Below are positions 29,995 through 39,516 of a stretch of DNA of 64,000 bases, in pieces. The stretch is taken from contig NZ_QNRJ01000002.1 of NCBI RefSeq assembly GCF_003315075.1, positions 276,367 to 340,366 of the forward strand, written 5' to 3'. Positions within the stretch are counted from its first letter, which is position 1, and every line of letters starts with the position of its first letter. Below the pieces are notes generated by a model. The model saw only the letters and a program-made list of their open reading frames with translations, searched no databases and was not told where the DNA came from. Source of the stretch: Rossellomorea aquimaris (GTDB lineage Bacteria > Bacillota > Bacilli > Bacillales > Bacillaceae_B). A program made the position numbers and the translations under genes.

Positions 29995-31911
29995 TCATTC
30001 CGAAAGATACACCCTCACTTTGGAGCCTTGCTTGATCTTCACTCCCGGATCAGGAGATTGACTGACCACTTTATCTCCACTTCCACTTACATCCAGATTA
30101 AGATTCACTAGCTGCTGCTGTAACTCTTTTTTCGTTAAACCAACTAAGTCAGGGGTTTCAATTAATGGAATATCGGTCCACGTCATCTCTTTCTCGATTT
30201 GACCTTTACGTTTTGGTACTCCCATTGCTTCTAAACTATCGCCTATGATACTGCCTCCAATAGGTGCAGCTACGACTCCACCGAATTGAATGGTGCCTTT
30301 CGGGTTATCGACAGCCACGTACACGACAATTTCAGGGTCATCCGCAGGCGCTATTCCCATAAAGGAAACGATGTGATTGTTTTCTAAGTATTTACCATCC
30401 TTTGCTTTTTGAGCGGTTCCCGTTTTCCCGCCTACCCGATAACCATCTACAAAAGCTTTCTTACCGCTCCCTTTCGCTACAACACTTTCCAATGCTTCAC
30501 GAATCTGTTTTGAAGTTTCTTCCGAGATGACCCTCTTCTTCATTTGAGGGGTCTTTCTCATCACCACTTCTCCAGTTGAAGGGTCAATCAACTCCTTAGC
30601 GATATACGGTTGATACAGGATCCCTCCATTGACGGCTGCTGATACAGCCGCTACCTGTTGAATCGGCGTGACGGCAACCCCCTGACCGAAGGCGGTCGTA
30701 GCTTGTTCTACAGGACCGACTCGATCAAGATTAAAGAGAATCCCTTTCCCCTCTCCTTGAAGATCAATGCCGGTCTTTTGTCCAAAACCAAAATCATGAA
30801 TATAGCTGAATAGTTTTTCTTTCCCTAATCTCTCACCTAACTCGACAAATCCCGGGTTACATGAATTTTGGACCACTTCCAAAAATGTTTGGGTTCCATG
30901 TCCTCCGCGCTTCCAACAATGAAGGGTGGATCCCGAAACTTCAACATGGCCGGGATCATGGAACTTTTCTTTATAAAGATCCACCTTATTTTCCTCCAGC
31001 GCAGCAGCGAGAGTAATGATCTTAAACGTCGAACCAGGTTCGTAAGTGCTCCAAATCGGTAAATTCCGGTTATATATTTCCTGGGGTACATTCCGGAAAT
31101 TCGCCGGGTCAAAGGTCGGCCTGCTTGACATCGCCAATATCTCGCCATTTTTGGGGTTCATAGCAATGGCGATAATTCCATCGGGGTTGTAAGTCGCTTG
31201 AGCAATATCCAATTCACGCTCCACGATGGTTTGGACTTTCGTATCAATCGTAAGCTTTAAATCCAAGCCATTTTCCGGTTTTTCAAAGTCATCTGCCATA
31301 TCAGGCATTCGCTTTCCTTTTGCGTCGGAGAAAAATTTAACATACCCTTTATCACCACTAAGCTCCTCATCATATGACAATTCAAGCCCCATCAGCCCTT
31401 GATTATCAATTCCCGCGAAGCCAAGCACATGGGATAAATAACTGCCGTATGGATAATAACGTTTAGAGTCTTCGCCTAAGTAAACCCCTTTTAAATTCAG
31501 GTCCCTGACCTCTTTTGCCTTTTCATATGAGATCTTTCTAGCTTCTTTAATCAACACCATACTGTCTCTCTGTGTAACATATTTATATGCAGATTCTACT
31601 GAAATATTAAGAACAGCTGCCAGTTTATCCGCTGTTCCTTTAGGATCTGTGATTTGTCTCGGAACGACAAATATCGTCGGGGCACTTTGGTTTCCAGCTA
31701 GTTCTACCCCATTACGGTCTACTATTTTCCCTCTCTCCGGTTGAAATGGGATATTCCGACTCCATGAGTCTTTTGCTAAACTTGTAAGCCAGTCCCCTTT
31801 AAAAAACTGAACATACCCCAGCCTTATATCAATAATGGAGAAAATCAGGACTCCTACTACAAGCGCTACCGCTAACCTTTTCCTTACCGTTACATTGGAT
31901 ACTCTTTTCAC
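29995..31911 (-). CDS. spoVD: stage V sporulation protein D (class B penicillin-binding protein)
   Basis: Transpeptidase that crosslinks spore cortex peptidoglycan, in the mother cell. I placed the start at GTG 31911, eight bases after GGGGAGG, giving 638 residues. With this start the active-site Ser of STFK falls at residue 294, the same as in B. subtilis. An ATG at 32007 would add an unsupported 32-residue tail. One transmembrane helix is followed by a dimerisation domain, the transpeptidase domain (also SCN and KTGTAQ motifs) and one C-terminal PASTA domain. Confidence 0.97.
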   Translation of the reverse strand: MKRVSNVTVRKRLAVALVVGVLIFSIIDIRLGYVQFFKGDWLTSLAKDSWSRNIPFQPERGKIVDRNGVELAGNQSAPTIFVVPRQITDPKGTADKLAAVLNISVESAYKYVTQRDSMVLIKEARKISYEKAKEVRDLNLKGVYLGEDSKRYYPYGSYLSHVLGFAGIDNQGLMGLELSYDEELSGDKGYVKFFSDAKGKRMPDMADDFEKPENGLDLKLTIDTKVQTIVERELDIAQATYNPDGIIAIAMNPKNGEILAMSSRPTFDPANFRNVPQEIYNRNLPIWSTYEPGSTFKIITLAAALEENKVDLYKEKFHDPGHVEVSGSTLHCWKRGGHGTQTFLEVVQNSCNPGFVELGERLGKEKLFSYIHDFGFGQKTGIDLQGEGKGILFNLDRVGPVEQATTAFGQGVAVTPIQQVAAVSAAVNGGILYQPYIAKELIDPSTGEVVMRKTPQMKKRVISEETSKQIREALESVVAKGSGKKAFVDGYRVGGKTGTAQKAKDGKYLENNHIVSFMGIAPADDPEIVVYVAVDNPKGTIQFGGVVAAPIGGSIIGDSLEAMGVPKRKGQIEKEMTWTDIPLIETPDLVGLTKKELQQQLVNLNLDVSGSGDKVVSQSPDPGVKIKQGSKVRVYLSE

Positions 31912-31942
31912 TAATGGAACCTCCCCTTCTATGGCTCGTTCC

Positions 31943-31973
31943 ATTATATGCTTGTACTTATTTGGGTATGTTT
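31943..31973 (-). promoter_or_regulatory. possible sigma-E promoter of spoVD
   Basis: Minus-strand CATATAAT (31943-31950) resembles the sigma-E -10 (CATACAMT). An AAACATAC stretch (31966-31973) with the ATA core lies 15 bases upstream as a weak -35. spoVD of B. subtilis is a sigma-E gene, which makes the assignment sensible. Confidence 0.5.
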
Positions 31974-32035
31974 GAAATCCATGAAAGGATGAGGGAGGCG
32001 TAATCATTCACGTCAATTTTTATCGATTGTTCCCA

Positions 32036-32134
32036 TAAGAAAAGGGCGACTTCGATGTGAATGGCACTCGAACCTAAATCGGTTCAAAAGAGATCGATTC
32101 GGGTTCGAGTGAGTCACATACATAAGTCAGCCCT
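32036..32134 (-). terminator. large nested hairpin terminator after pbpB
   Basis: Outer arms AGGGC-T-GACTT and AAGTC-G-CCCT and inner arms CACTCGAACC and GGTTCGAGTG form a hairpin of nearly 100 bases. A further helix GAATCG/CGATTT lies inside, and the hairpin is followed on the minus strand by TTTTCTT. It is larger than an ordinary terminator and separates the vegetative pbpB from the sporulation gene spoVD. Confidence 0.7.
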
Positions 32135-32140
32135 ATTTAT

Positions 32141-34336
32141 TTAGTTCAGCGGTGGTTCTTCCGTATTTTCATCTTGCTGTACTTGTTCTTCCGGAGTACT
32201 AAAATTAACCACTAGAGGCTCTTCTTTTCCCACAGGAACCCCCGGTTGAATATTTTGACTGACAGCATAGCCGTTTCCAACCATATTGATTTTCAGACCT
32301 GCAAGATTTGCCACTTTAAAGACATCCCTTACAGACCATCCCTTCATATCCGGAATCGTGGTGTCTCCATCGGATTTGATTACGACTCTTTCCCCTTGCA
32401 GAATATCACTGCCTGCTTGCGGCAATTGCTTTTCTACTTTAGAGCCATTACCGACCACAACAGGTGCAGCACCTGCTGCCTCCAGAGCTTTCTTTGCTTC
32501 TTCTATACTCATTTCCTTCGTATCGGGAAGCGTCAACTTTTTCAAGCTCACTTTTTCCTGAGGTTTAATGTTTAAGTACTTTAGGCTATTCTGCATAACC
32601 GGTCTGAAAATAGCCGATACAGGGTCAGACCCTATTTCACTATTCTCCAACTCAGGCTGTTGAACACCGACATAAACAATTAGCTCAGGATCTTCAATAG
32701 GTGCCATGCCCATGAATGAAAAAAGATAGTTTTCTTTTCCTCTCATGTATTGCCCCGTTTCTGGATCAGGAATCTGGCCGGATCCAGACTTTCCTCCAAC
32801 ACGATAACCTTCAATAGCAAATCTCGTACCTGTACCATCTTCTGAAGTAACCGTTGTTTCGAGATATTCTCTCGTCTTTTCAGCCGTTTCTTTTGAAATG
32901 GGTTTCCCTGCTACTTCAGGTTTTGTTTCTTTGATGACTTCCTTTGAATTCGGGTCGACTATTTTAGAGATCACATAAGGTTTCATCATTTCACCATTAT
33001 TCGCTATTGCAGATTCTGCCTGAATCATTTGAAGTGGAGTAACGGTGGTACCTTGCCCAAAAATGGTCGTATACTTTTCAATTGGATAATGATAAAGAAT
33101 AGATCCGGACGCCTCATTCGGTAATCCGACATCGGTTGCTTTTCCGAATCCAAACTCATGCAAGTAATCTTCGTACTTCTTGAAACCGATTTTATCCAAA
33201 AGGTTCGCAAATGCCACATTAGAAGATCTCTGGACCCCTTCTAAATAGGAAATCGTCCCCCAACCTTCCCCTCCATTGTGATCTCTGATGGGATTAGGGA
33301 CATTTTCAACATAATATTTACCTGATTCATACAGTTCATTGGGATTGAACTTTCCTTCATTCACAGCCGCTGCAAGAGAAAAGGACTTCATTGTGGAGCC
33401 GGGTTCGTATGTATCCTCCACGATGATATTCGTCCAGTTATCCAATAAACCTTCTCTCGAATCCGGGTGGAATGTCGGCCTCTGTGACATTGCTAGAATT
33501 TTCCCGGTTTTCGGGTCTGATACGATGGCAAACATTTTTTTAGGTTTATATTTTTTCTGGACTTCATTCATTGCCTCTTCTAAGAACGTTTGAATTTTTT
33601 TATCGATGGTTAAATAGATGTCATCCCCATCTTGGGGAGCGGTAACATGCTCATCAGCGTTAGGGAGTAAATATCCCCAAACATCACTCTTATATTCCAC
33701 CGAACCGTCCTTACCACTTAACACATCATCAAAACTTGCTTCCACACCCATTTTTCCTACTGTTTTGGAATCACCATTATCCGCAGTGGTTTTTTGTGCA
33801 AAACCTATAAGATGAGATGCGAATGAGCCATTAGGATAAAAGCGCTTTGCTTCTTTCCTGAATGTGATTCCAGGTATGTTTTCCTCTTTAATCTCGAGCA
33901 TCATTTGATGAGATAGATCTCTCCCTGCAGAACCAAATTCGACCTGATACTTTCCATCTTGATTAAGGCGGTCATATATTTTGCTCTCCTCCATATCAAG
34001 GTATGGTGCCAGAGCTTTTGCTGTTTTTCGGGGATCTGTTACATGCTTAGGCTTTTTCGGATCACTCGTGATGCTCGGATTTAATATGGCTACGAGCGTA
34101 TAGGCAGAAGTATCCTCGGCAATGACTTCACCTTTCCCGTCAAAAATCGTCCCCCTGTGAGCTTCTAAAATTTGACTTTTTATATATTTTTTTGCCGCTT
34201 GTGATGCCAGGACTTTACCTTCAGCTTCCCCTGTGACCTGAATCGTGACAAAGCGAACCATTAATACAAAAAAGAGCAAGCCGAAAAATCCGAAAAGGAT
34301 GGCTGCCCCTATGTTCATACTTGGTCTTTTTTTCAT
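32141..34336 (-). CDS. pbpB: penicillin-binding protein 2B (septal transpeptidase)
   Basis: Essential septal class B PBP, partner of FtsW. The protein has 731 residues: one N-terminal transmembrane helix (about 10-32), a dimerisation domain, a transpeptidase domain with the active-site Ser314 in STMK, SSN near 378 and KSGSGQ. Two C-terminal PASTA domains (about 600-715) end in an acidic tail. Its start overlaps the ftsL stop by one base. Confidence 0.97.
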   Translation of the reverse strand: MKKRPSMNIGAAILFGFFGLLFFVLMVRFVTIQVTGEAEGKVLASQAAKKYIKSQILEAHRGTIFDGKGEVIAEDTSAYTLVAILNPSITSDPKKPKHVTDPRKTAKALAPYLDMEESKIYDRLNQDGKYQVEFGSAGRDLSHQMMLEIKEENIPGITFRKEAKRFYPNGSFASHLIGFAQKTTADNGDSKTVGKMGVEASFDDVLSGKDGSVEYKSDVWGYLLPNADEHVTAPQDGDDIYLTIDKKIQTFLEEAMNEVQKKYKPKKMFAIVSDPKTGKILAMSQRPTFHPDSREGLLDNWTNIIVEDTYEPGSTMKSFSLAAAVNEGKFNPNELYESGKYYVENVPNPIRDHNGGEGWGTISYLEGVQRSSNVAFANLLDKIGFKKYEDYLHEFGFGKATDVGLPNEASGSILYHYPIEKYTTIFGQGTTVTPLQMIQAESAIANNGEMMKPYVISKIVDPNSKEVIKETKPEVAGKPISKETAEKTREYLETTVTSEDGTGTRFAIEGYRVGGKSGSGQIPDPETGQYMRGKENYLFSFMGMAPIEDPELIVYVGVQQPELENSEIGSDPVSAIFRPVMQNSLKYLNIKPQEKVSLKKLTLPDTKEMSIEEAKKALEAAGAAPVVVGNGSKVEKQLPQAGSDILQGERVVIKSDGDTTIPDMKGWSVRDVFKVANLAGLKINMVGNGYAVSQNIQPGVPVGKEEPLVVNFSTPEEQVQQDENTEEPPLN

Positions 34337-34704
34337 TACTGTTCAACAACCTTAACGTTCTTTTCTTTCAGATTAAGTCCAAGCTCTTTCGCTTTTTCAA
34401 GAATACGCTCATACGTACTAAGCTCACTTACTTGAAGCTTAAGGTCATTATTCGCCTTTTCCTGCTTTTCAATGGTTGATTCAACGTGCTGAACATCTTT
34501 ATTCACATCATAGATGGCAGCTTGTGTTGTCACAATCTGAACGGCTAAGAAGCAAAATACCGCTGTGAAAATGGCTACAAGGATCTTTTCCCCCGGTGTA
34601 ATGACGGATCTTCTCTCTTCACTAAGGCGCTTAGGATTGGCTTGAACGGATTGATTGGTTTTCTCAACTTTTTGCTGCTCGTACTTTCTGGCTAAGTTAC
34701 TCAA
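34336..34704 (-). CDS. ftsL: cell-division protein FtsL
   Basis: Short bitopic divisome protein that activates septal wall synthesis. The protein has 122 residues: a basic cytoplasmic head, one transmembrane helix (about 38-60), and an extracellular leucine-zipper coiled coil (about 62-110). It lies between rsmH and pbpB, as in all Bacilli. In B. subtilis it is unstable and degraded by RasP; that regulation is not readable here. Confidence 0.95.
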   Translation of the reverse strand: MSNLARKYEQQKVEKTNQSVQANPKRLSEERRSVITPGEKILVAIFTAVFCFLAVQIVTTQAAIYDVNKDVQHVESTIEKQEKANNDLKLQVSELSTYERILEKAKELGLNLKEKNVKVVEQ

Positions 34705-34729
34705 AATTCTCCCTCCTGTTTCCTTCTAT

Positions 34730-35665
34730 TTATATATTTTTTTCTGCGATTCTTAATTTAGCTGACCTAGCGCGGTTATTTTCTTCTAATTCGTCATCAC
34801 TAGGCAGGATCGGTTTTCTCGTTACAAGCTTCAGTTCTGCTTCATAACCCTCAGGAATAATCGGTAATCCCGGAGGCAGGTCAGGTCCTGATGCCTTCTC
34901 CTTGAACATCGTCTTACAAATGCGATCTTCGAGGGAATGGAATGTAATCACGCTCACTCTTCCTCCCTTATGGAGAAGCTCTATCGCTTGTTCAAGTGAG
35001 TCTTCAAAGGCTCCCAGTTCATCATTGACGGCAATTCGTATGGCTTGAAAGACTCTCTTAGCAGGATGACCGCCTTTTCGTCTTGCAGGGGCCGGAATAC
35101 CATCCTTAATGAGATCGACTAGTTCACTCGTTGTTTCAATCGCCTTTTTGTCACGTGCCGCTTCAATTTTTCTCGCAATTTGCTTAGAGAACTTTTCTTC
35201 TCCATATCGGTAAAAAATACGAACCAAATCTTCAAACGACCAATGATTAACCACATCGTAAGCCGTTACGTCACCTTGCAAGTCCATTCTCATATCGAGA
35301 GGAGCATCATGGTGATAACTGAACCCTCTTTCCGGAGTATCCAGTTGAGGCGATGACACACCAAGGTCGTATAAAATCCCGTCCACACTATGTACTCCAA
35401 GTTGTTCAAGTTCTTCCTTCAGATTCCGGAAATTTGATTGAACGAATGTAACTCTATCCTGATAGGATGAAAGCTTTTCTTTTGCGTGGTTGATGGCTGT
35501 TTCATCCTGATCGAAGCAATACAGATGCCCCTCAGGTGATAACTGGCTTACGAGGTACTCGCTATGCCCTGCTCCACCCAGAGTACAATCTACATAGACT
35601 CCATCTTCTTTAATATCCAGACCATCCACCGTTTCTTTTAATAATACAGTTGTATGTTTAAACAT
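34730..35665 (-). CDS. rsmH: 16S rRNA (cytosine-1402-N4)-methyltransferase
   Basis: S-adenosylmethionine-dependent methyltransferase (MraW). The start is ATG 35665, seven bases after AAAGGTGA, giving 311 residues beginning [15 protein letters not shown] after Met. The upstream extension to 35800 is not supported. SAM-binding motifs [11 protein letters not shown] and [12 protein letters not shown] are visible. It follows mraZ and precedes ftsL in the dcw cluster. Confidence 0.97.
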   Translation of the reverse strand: MFKHTTVLLKETVDGLDIKEDGVYVDCTLGGAGHSEYLVSQLSPEGHLYCFDQDETAINHAKEKLSSYQDRVTFVQSNFRNLKEELEQLGVHSVDGILYDLGVSSPQLDTPERGFSYHHDAPLDMRMDLQGDVTAYDVVNHWSFEDLVRIFYRYGEEKFSKQIARKIEAARDKKAIETTSELVDLIKDGIPAPARRKGGHPAKRVFQAIRIAVNDELGAFEDSLEQAIELLHKGGRVSVITFHSLEDRICKTMFKEKASGPDLPPGLPIIPEGYEAELKLVTRKPILPSDDELEENNRARSAKLRIAEKNI

Positions 35666-35702
35666 GTTGACTTCACCTTTCCAATCGAACGTTTTGTGGG
35701 GG

Positions 35703-36134
35703 TTAAATATCAAACCCAACCATCTTTTCTGCAAGCTCAGCAAATGAATCTTCAGACTGTGTGAAATAGTCTTCCCATAATGATTTACTCCAAATCTCAA
35801 TTCGATTGGAAACTCCTAAAATAATGCATTCTTTATCTAATTGTGCATAATTCACAAGTGTAGCAGGAATATTCACCCTACCCGTTTTATCTAATTCGCT
35901 CTCAGTTGCTCCCGAGAAGAAGAATCGAGTGAAGGCACGGGCATCTTTTTTTGTCAGTGGTAGGGCTTTGAGCTTGTCTTCAAGAGCTCGCCACTCGTCC
36001 ATGGGATAACCAAATAAACATTGATCCAACCCTCGGGTGATGACAAATGAATCTCCGAGGTGATCACGGAACTTGGCAGGTACGATTAAACGGCCTTTAT
36101 TATCAATGTTATGTTGATATTCGCCCATGAACAT
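35703..36134 (-). CDS. mraZ: transcriptional regulator MraZ
   Basis: Ring-shaped DNA-binding protein that represses or modulates its own dcw operon. The start is ATG 36134, giving the family's 143 residues that begin [14 protein letters not shown] after Met. Two AbrB-like half-domains carry the DxxGR motifs (DNKGR and DKTGR). Its operator repeats are visible just upstream. Confidence 0.96.
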   Translation of the reverse strand: MFMGEYQHNIDNKGRLIVPAKFRDHLGDSFVITRGLDQCLFGYPMDEWRALEDKLKALPLTKKDARAFTRFFFSGATESELDKTGRVNIPATLVNYAQLDKECIILGVSNRIEIWSKSLWEDYFTQSEDSFAELAEKMVGFDI

Positions 36135-36145
36135 ATGCACTGCCC

Positions 36146-36190
36146 CCACTTTCTAACACAAATGTACCACATCCCCCCACTTTTCTCCAC
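36146..36190 (-). promoter_or_regulatory. MraZ operator repeats upstream of mraZ
   Basis: GTGG boxes on the minus strand end at 36167, 36177 and 36187 with an exact ten-base period, and a fourth lies about two turns away at 36146-36149. Direct TGGG/GTGG-type repeats at one helical turn are the known MraZ operator pattern. The exact promoter could not be fixed by eye. Confidence 0.78.
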
Positions 36191-36297
36191 TCTTTTCTAA
36201 ATTCTTTACTTGCAAAATATTTCCTCTATTTTTCATTAGTGTTTTTCTCTCTTTTCCAGACAATTTTCCTTAGGTGAAATTTGTCTTTATCCAACGT

Positions 36298-36347
36298 AAA
36301 AAGGACCTAATTCGCAATATAAAACGAATTAGGTCCTTTTATTTTTT
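36298..36347. terminator. terminator after bshC
   Basis: A perfect 16-base stem (AAAAGGACCTAATTCG and its complement) around a ten-base loop, with T-rich flanks on both strands. On the minus strand it closes the bshC transcript before the mraZ promoter. Confidence 0.85.
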
Positions 36348-36384
36348 TGCTTGTCGAGACTATGAATATCGTACGAGTCTTCCA

Positions 36385-38004
36385 TTAGATATAGACCACT
36401 TTGTGAGTCCCATCAAATGTGAATTCAAGAAGTGTCAGGTCTTCCACAAAATGAGGTCCGTATTTGTTTAAGAAATAAAGGACATTCCACGTTCTTTCCT
36501 GTGGGCCTTCATTTGGCCTGATACTGTTTTCCACCTTCATGAATTGATTAAAAGTTAATGAATTCTTATCCTTCAAGGCTTTGTCCACTTTGTTGCGCAG
36601 ATAATCGAATTGACTCAAGTGGAATTCAAGATTCTTATCAATGATCGGATGTAACCCCTGATCAATACTAACTGCCTGTTCGCGAATCTTTTCATATTTA
36701 CGCTGCAGTTCTTCCTGAATTTCCTTCATTTCAAACTCTAAATCAGGGCGCTCGAGGGATTTCCAAAATGCATCACGAGCCGTGGAAACTCCTTCTGTAA
36801 TCACTCCATGCAGAGTCAATTGAAGATCTTGGATTCTCTTCTCTATTTCTCGTTCCACTATGGTTATATTTAACCTTGGGACAACCGGAGGCATTTTCAA
36901 GTCCACATATTCAAAGGCTTTTTTCAATTCACCCCAATAGGCAATTTCACCAGGGCCAGCCACAAATGCGAGTGTTGGAAATAACCATTCTTGCATCATG
37001 GGTCTGGTGACAACATTATTGCTGAATGATTCCGGACTTTCATCCAGAATGGAAAGTAGTTCAAGATTGGAATAGGCTTTACCGCTATTCTTCTCAAAGA
37101 ACTTATTACCTTCTCTTTCTAACAAAGCACGTTCATCCTGAAGCTGGATAAATAGATTAGCGGCTAATGGGGAAATGTCCAATTGAGTTCCATACCCATT
37201 TTTCCGGATTTCTTCTTGTTGCTCAAGCACCTTATCCGTGATGGATTGACTGTTTTCAATCAAATGGTGAAAATGTCTTGATTCAAGCTTCCTTAATCGG
37301 GGATAAGCAGAATCGATGACCAATAATCCGAAATCTTTGAATAAGCTCATCACGAAATGGGCAAAGAATCGAACAATATCCTCTTCTTCGTCAATCATTT
37401 TAGTCAGGTCGGATGCCAGCTGTTTTGTATGCTCTGTTTCTCCCAGTATTACTAATATATCATCAAGCCATTTCTTCATGACTGTTTTTTCATACGTAAT
37501 ATGAGAGGTCATTTTCTTTTCTGTTATTCTTTCCGGATACCCGACTTTATCAAGCTTTGATCCTTTTTCAACGTAAATATGATTCACTTCTTGATAATCA
37601 TGATCTTCACCCGCAATCCAAAAAACAGGTACAACAGGATGCTTTAACTCAGCTTCCTGTTGCCTGGCTAGTTGAATGACCGAAATGATTTTATGTATGG
37701 TGTAGAGTGGACCAGTCATTAGACCGGCCTGTTGCCCAGCGATGACGGTTACGGCATCGTTTCTCAATTTCCCCAACGATTCTTCTACCTTTTCAGATGA
37801 CGGCAATGACTTCATATAAGAAGATATACATTCTGCAAGATCCTCTCTCTGAAACTGACGGGAAGCCAAATCTTTCATCCGGTCAGAATAGACGGAAGAA
37901 CTGTTTACATTATAGTGAAAAAAAGAAGTGACTGGCTCTTCTTGTTTTAAGTATTGAGAGGCGAACTTATTTATTGCTGGAATGTTTAAGCTTTCCACTT
38001 CCAT
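36385..38004 (-). CDS. bshC: putative cysteine ligase of bacillithiol synthesis
   Basis: Adds cysteine to glucosaminyl-malate in the last step of bacillithiol synthesis. The protein has 539 residues with the Rossmann-like N-terminal region (VIAGQQAGLMTGPLYT) that marks BshC, and a long C-terminal coiled coil (about 395-480). The position before mraZ is that of yllA (bshC) in B. subtilis. Confidence 0.95.
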   Translation of the reverse strand: MEVESLNIPAINKFASQYLKQEEPVTSFFHYNVNSSSVYSDRMKDLASRQFQREDLAECISSYMKSLPSSEKVEESLGKLRNDAVTVIAGQQAGLMTGPLYTIHKIISVIQLARQQEAELKHPVVPVFWIAGEDHDYQEVNHIYVEKGSKLDKVGYPERITEKKMTSHITYEKTVMKKWLDDILVILGETEHTKQLASDLTKMIDEEEDIVRFFAHFVMSLFKDFGLLVIDSAYPRLRKLESRHFHHLIENSQSITDKVLEQQEEIRKNGYGTQLDISPLAANLFIQLQDERALLEREGNKFFEKNSGKAYSNLELLSILDESPESFSNNVVTRPMMQEWLFPTLAFVAGPGEIAYWGELKKAFEYVDLKMPPVVPRLNITIVEREIEKRIQDLQLTLHGVITEGVSTARDAFWKSLERPDLEFEMKEIQEELQRKYEKIREQAVSIDQGLHPIIDKNLEFHLSQFDYLRNKVDKALKDKNSLTFNQFMKVENSIRPNEGPQERTWNVLYFLNKYGPHFVEDLTLLEFTFDGTHKVVYI

Positions 38005-38094
38005 TTGAATGACTCCTTTTCTAGCACTTTATATCCTAACGATGAGTATATCATTACACATGAAGAAAAGGAAAAAACTTGCCTGTTGTTTTTT

Positions 38095-38481
38095 CTAATA
38101 TAAATCCAGAATACGGAGGATCAGTCCTGTGATCATCAGTGTTATATAAGCCGTAAAGAATAACAGAAAGTTCAGTCGCCAGAAACCTCTCAGCACCTTA
38201 GGGTAGTGTATCTCACCCTTCGCTTTCCAGTATAGGATGGCAAATAGAACTCCAATGGAGCAAATGATAAGGAAGATCAGCCATAGGTATGAGGTTTGCC
38301 AAATGGCAATGACGATGAAGTGAACTGAGACGATTAATAAAAAGGTTGTAACATCTATGGCCAGATGAACGGCTTTCCGATGGTTCTTCATGATCTCTTT
38401 CGCTAGAATGAAACTGATGAAATATCCCAAAAATGGGATTAACACAAATATGGCAATGATGGTAGAAAAAATTGAAGCCAT
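38095..38481 (-). CDS. DUF3397-family membrane protein
   Basis: 128 residues from ATG 38481, which has GGGGGG five bases upstream, overlapping the panE stop by three bases of intergenic overlap. The four hydrophobic segments (about 2-24, 38-58, 62-80, 100-126) fit the DUF3397 family found between ylbQ and bshC in Bacilli. Its function is unknown. Confidence 0.88.
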   Translation of the reverse strand: MASIFSTIIAIFVLIPFLGYFISFILAKEIMKNHRKAVHLAIDVTTFLLIVSVHFIVIAIWQTSYLWLIFLIICSIGVLFAILYWKAKGEIHYPKVLRGFWRLNFLLFFTAYITLMITGLILRILDLY

Positions 38482-38482
38482 T

Positions 38483-39379
38483 TTATCCCCCCAGACCTTC
38501 TCGTTCAATTCCTTTAACTAATCTGTATACTACATTCATGATGGGTACAAAATGGTGTTCTCTTTGTGCTTTTTCCAGAAGAACGCCTAAGATAGACTCT
38601 ATTTCTGTTTTCCTTTCAGATTCAATGTCTTTTAGCATGGAAGACCTGTTTTCGTATGTATTATTGCAAATCTCCACCACCCCTTCAAAGGAAACATTTC
38701 TTTCCATATGAGGATATAGGAGAAGCAGTTCTTGGAATAAGTCCCTTTGTAATTGATGAAGATGCGGGTTCTCAACCAGCTTCCCGTTCCTTACCCGGGT
38801 TAAAGCAGTCAGAGGGTTGATGAGTACATTGACGAATAACTTAGTTAGGAGCATTTCCTCAAAGTCTTGTTTTAATAAAAATGGAAAAGAAGGAATACTC
38901 TGTGATACTAATTCTTCTACAGCTCCCCATTCTCCTTTAATTAAAGCAAGATTTGTCTTCCCTACTCCTAAATGATGGAGCACGTGGTCGTTTTCTTTCA
39001 GAGCGCCATGCTCTACGGAACCCGCTAGTAAATTGTGGTGGGGCAAAGATTCCACCCATTCCAGATGTCCAATTCCATTCTGAAGAAATAATAGGGGTTG
39101 ATTCTTATCCATAAGCTCCAACACTTTCTCCAGGGGTTTTAAATCATATTCCTTCACTGCCACAATGACGAAGTCAAACTTCATGGAAACTTCCGTAAGA
39201 AGATCAGAGTCGACTCGCGTTGTGAATGAAGAGCCTCCTTTATGTACAGTTATCCCGTTCATTAACAGACTCTGTAACTGTAGCTCTCTCCTAACAATAA
39301 GAGTGACATCAAACTTTTGGCCCAAATACCCTGCAAACAAAAGCCCAACTGCTCCTCCTCCAATGATTCCTATTTTCAT
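38483..39379 (-). CDS. panE: 2-dehydropantoate 2-reductase (YlbQ)
   Basis: NADPH-dependent reduction of ketopantoate to pantoate, the coenzyme A precursor. The 298-residue length is usual. The N-terminal nucleotide fold is GIIGGGAVGLLFAGYL, and the family Lys/Asn/Glu positions occur in VAVKEYDL, LQNGIGHLE and NVLINPLTAL. Its neighbour to the left is the DUF3397 gene. ketopantoate reductase paralogues exist, so true pathway membership is likely but not proven. Confidence 0.88.
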   Translation of the reverse strand: MKIGIIGGGAVGLLFAGYLGQKFDVTLIVRRELQLQSLLMNGITVHKGGSSFTTRVDSDLLTEVSMKFDFVIVAVKEYDLKPLEKVLELMDKNQPLLFLQNGIGHLEWVESLPHHNLLAGSVEHGALKENDHVLHHLGVGKTNLALIKGEWGAVEELVSQSIPSFPFLLKQDFEEMLLTKLFVNVLINPLTALTRVRNGKLVENPHLHQLQRDLFQELLLLYPHMERNVSFEGVVEICNNTYENRSSMLKDIESERKTEIESILGVLLEKAQREHHFVPIMNVVYRLVKGIEREGLGG

Positions 39380-39477
39380 AATGACTCCTTACTCGTACAT
39401 GTTTTTAAGAATAGTTTACCAAATTTTCGGCAACTAGAAAACCATAGGCTAAAAGAATCACCCTTCACTCGAAAGAA

Positions 39478-39506
39478 AAGACCCGTCCCAAAGGAACGAG
39501 CCATAC
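39478..39506 (-). terminator. terminator after the acyl-CoA carboxylase operon
   Basis: Minus-strand GGCTCGT paired with ACGGGTC (two G-T wobbles), followed by TTTTCTTT. Confidence 0.65.
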
Positions 39507-39516
39507 ATAACCTTGT

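Noticed and set aside
31912..32007. N-terminal extension of spoVD to 32007
   Set aside because: The internal GTG 31911 has a strong ribosome site and puts the active-site Ser at 294, as in B. subtilis.
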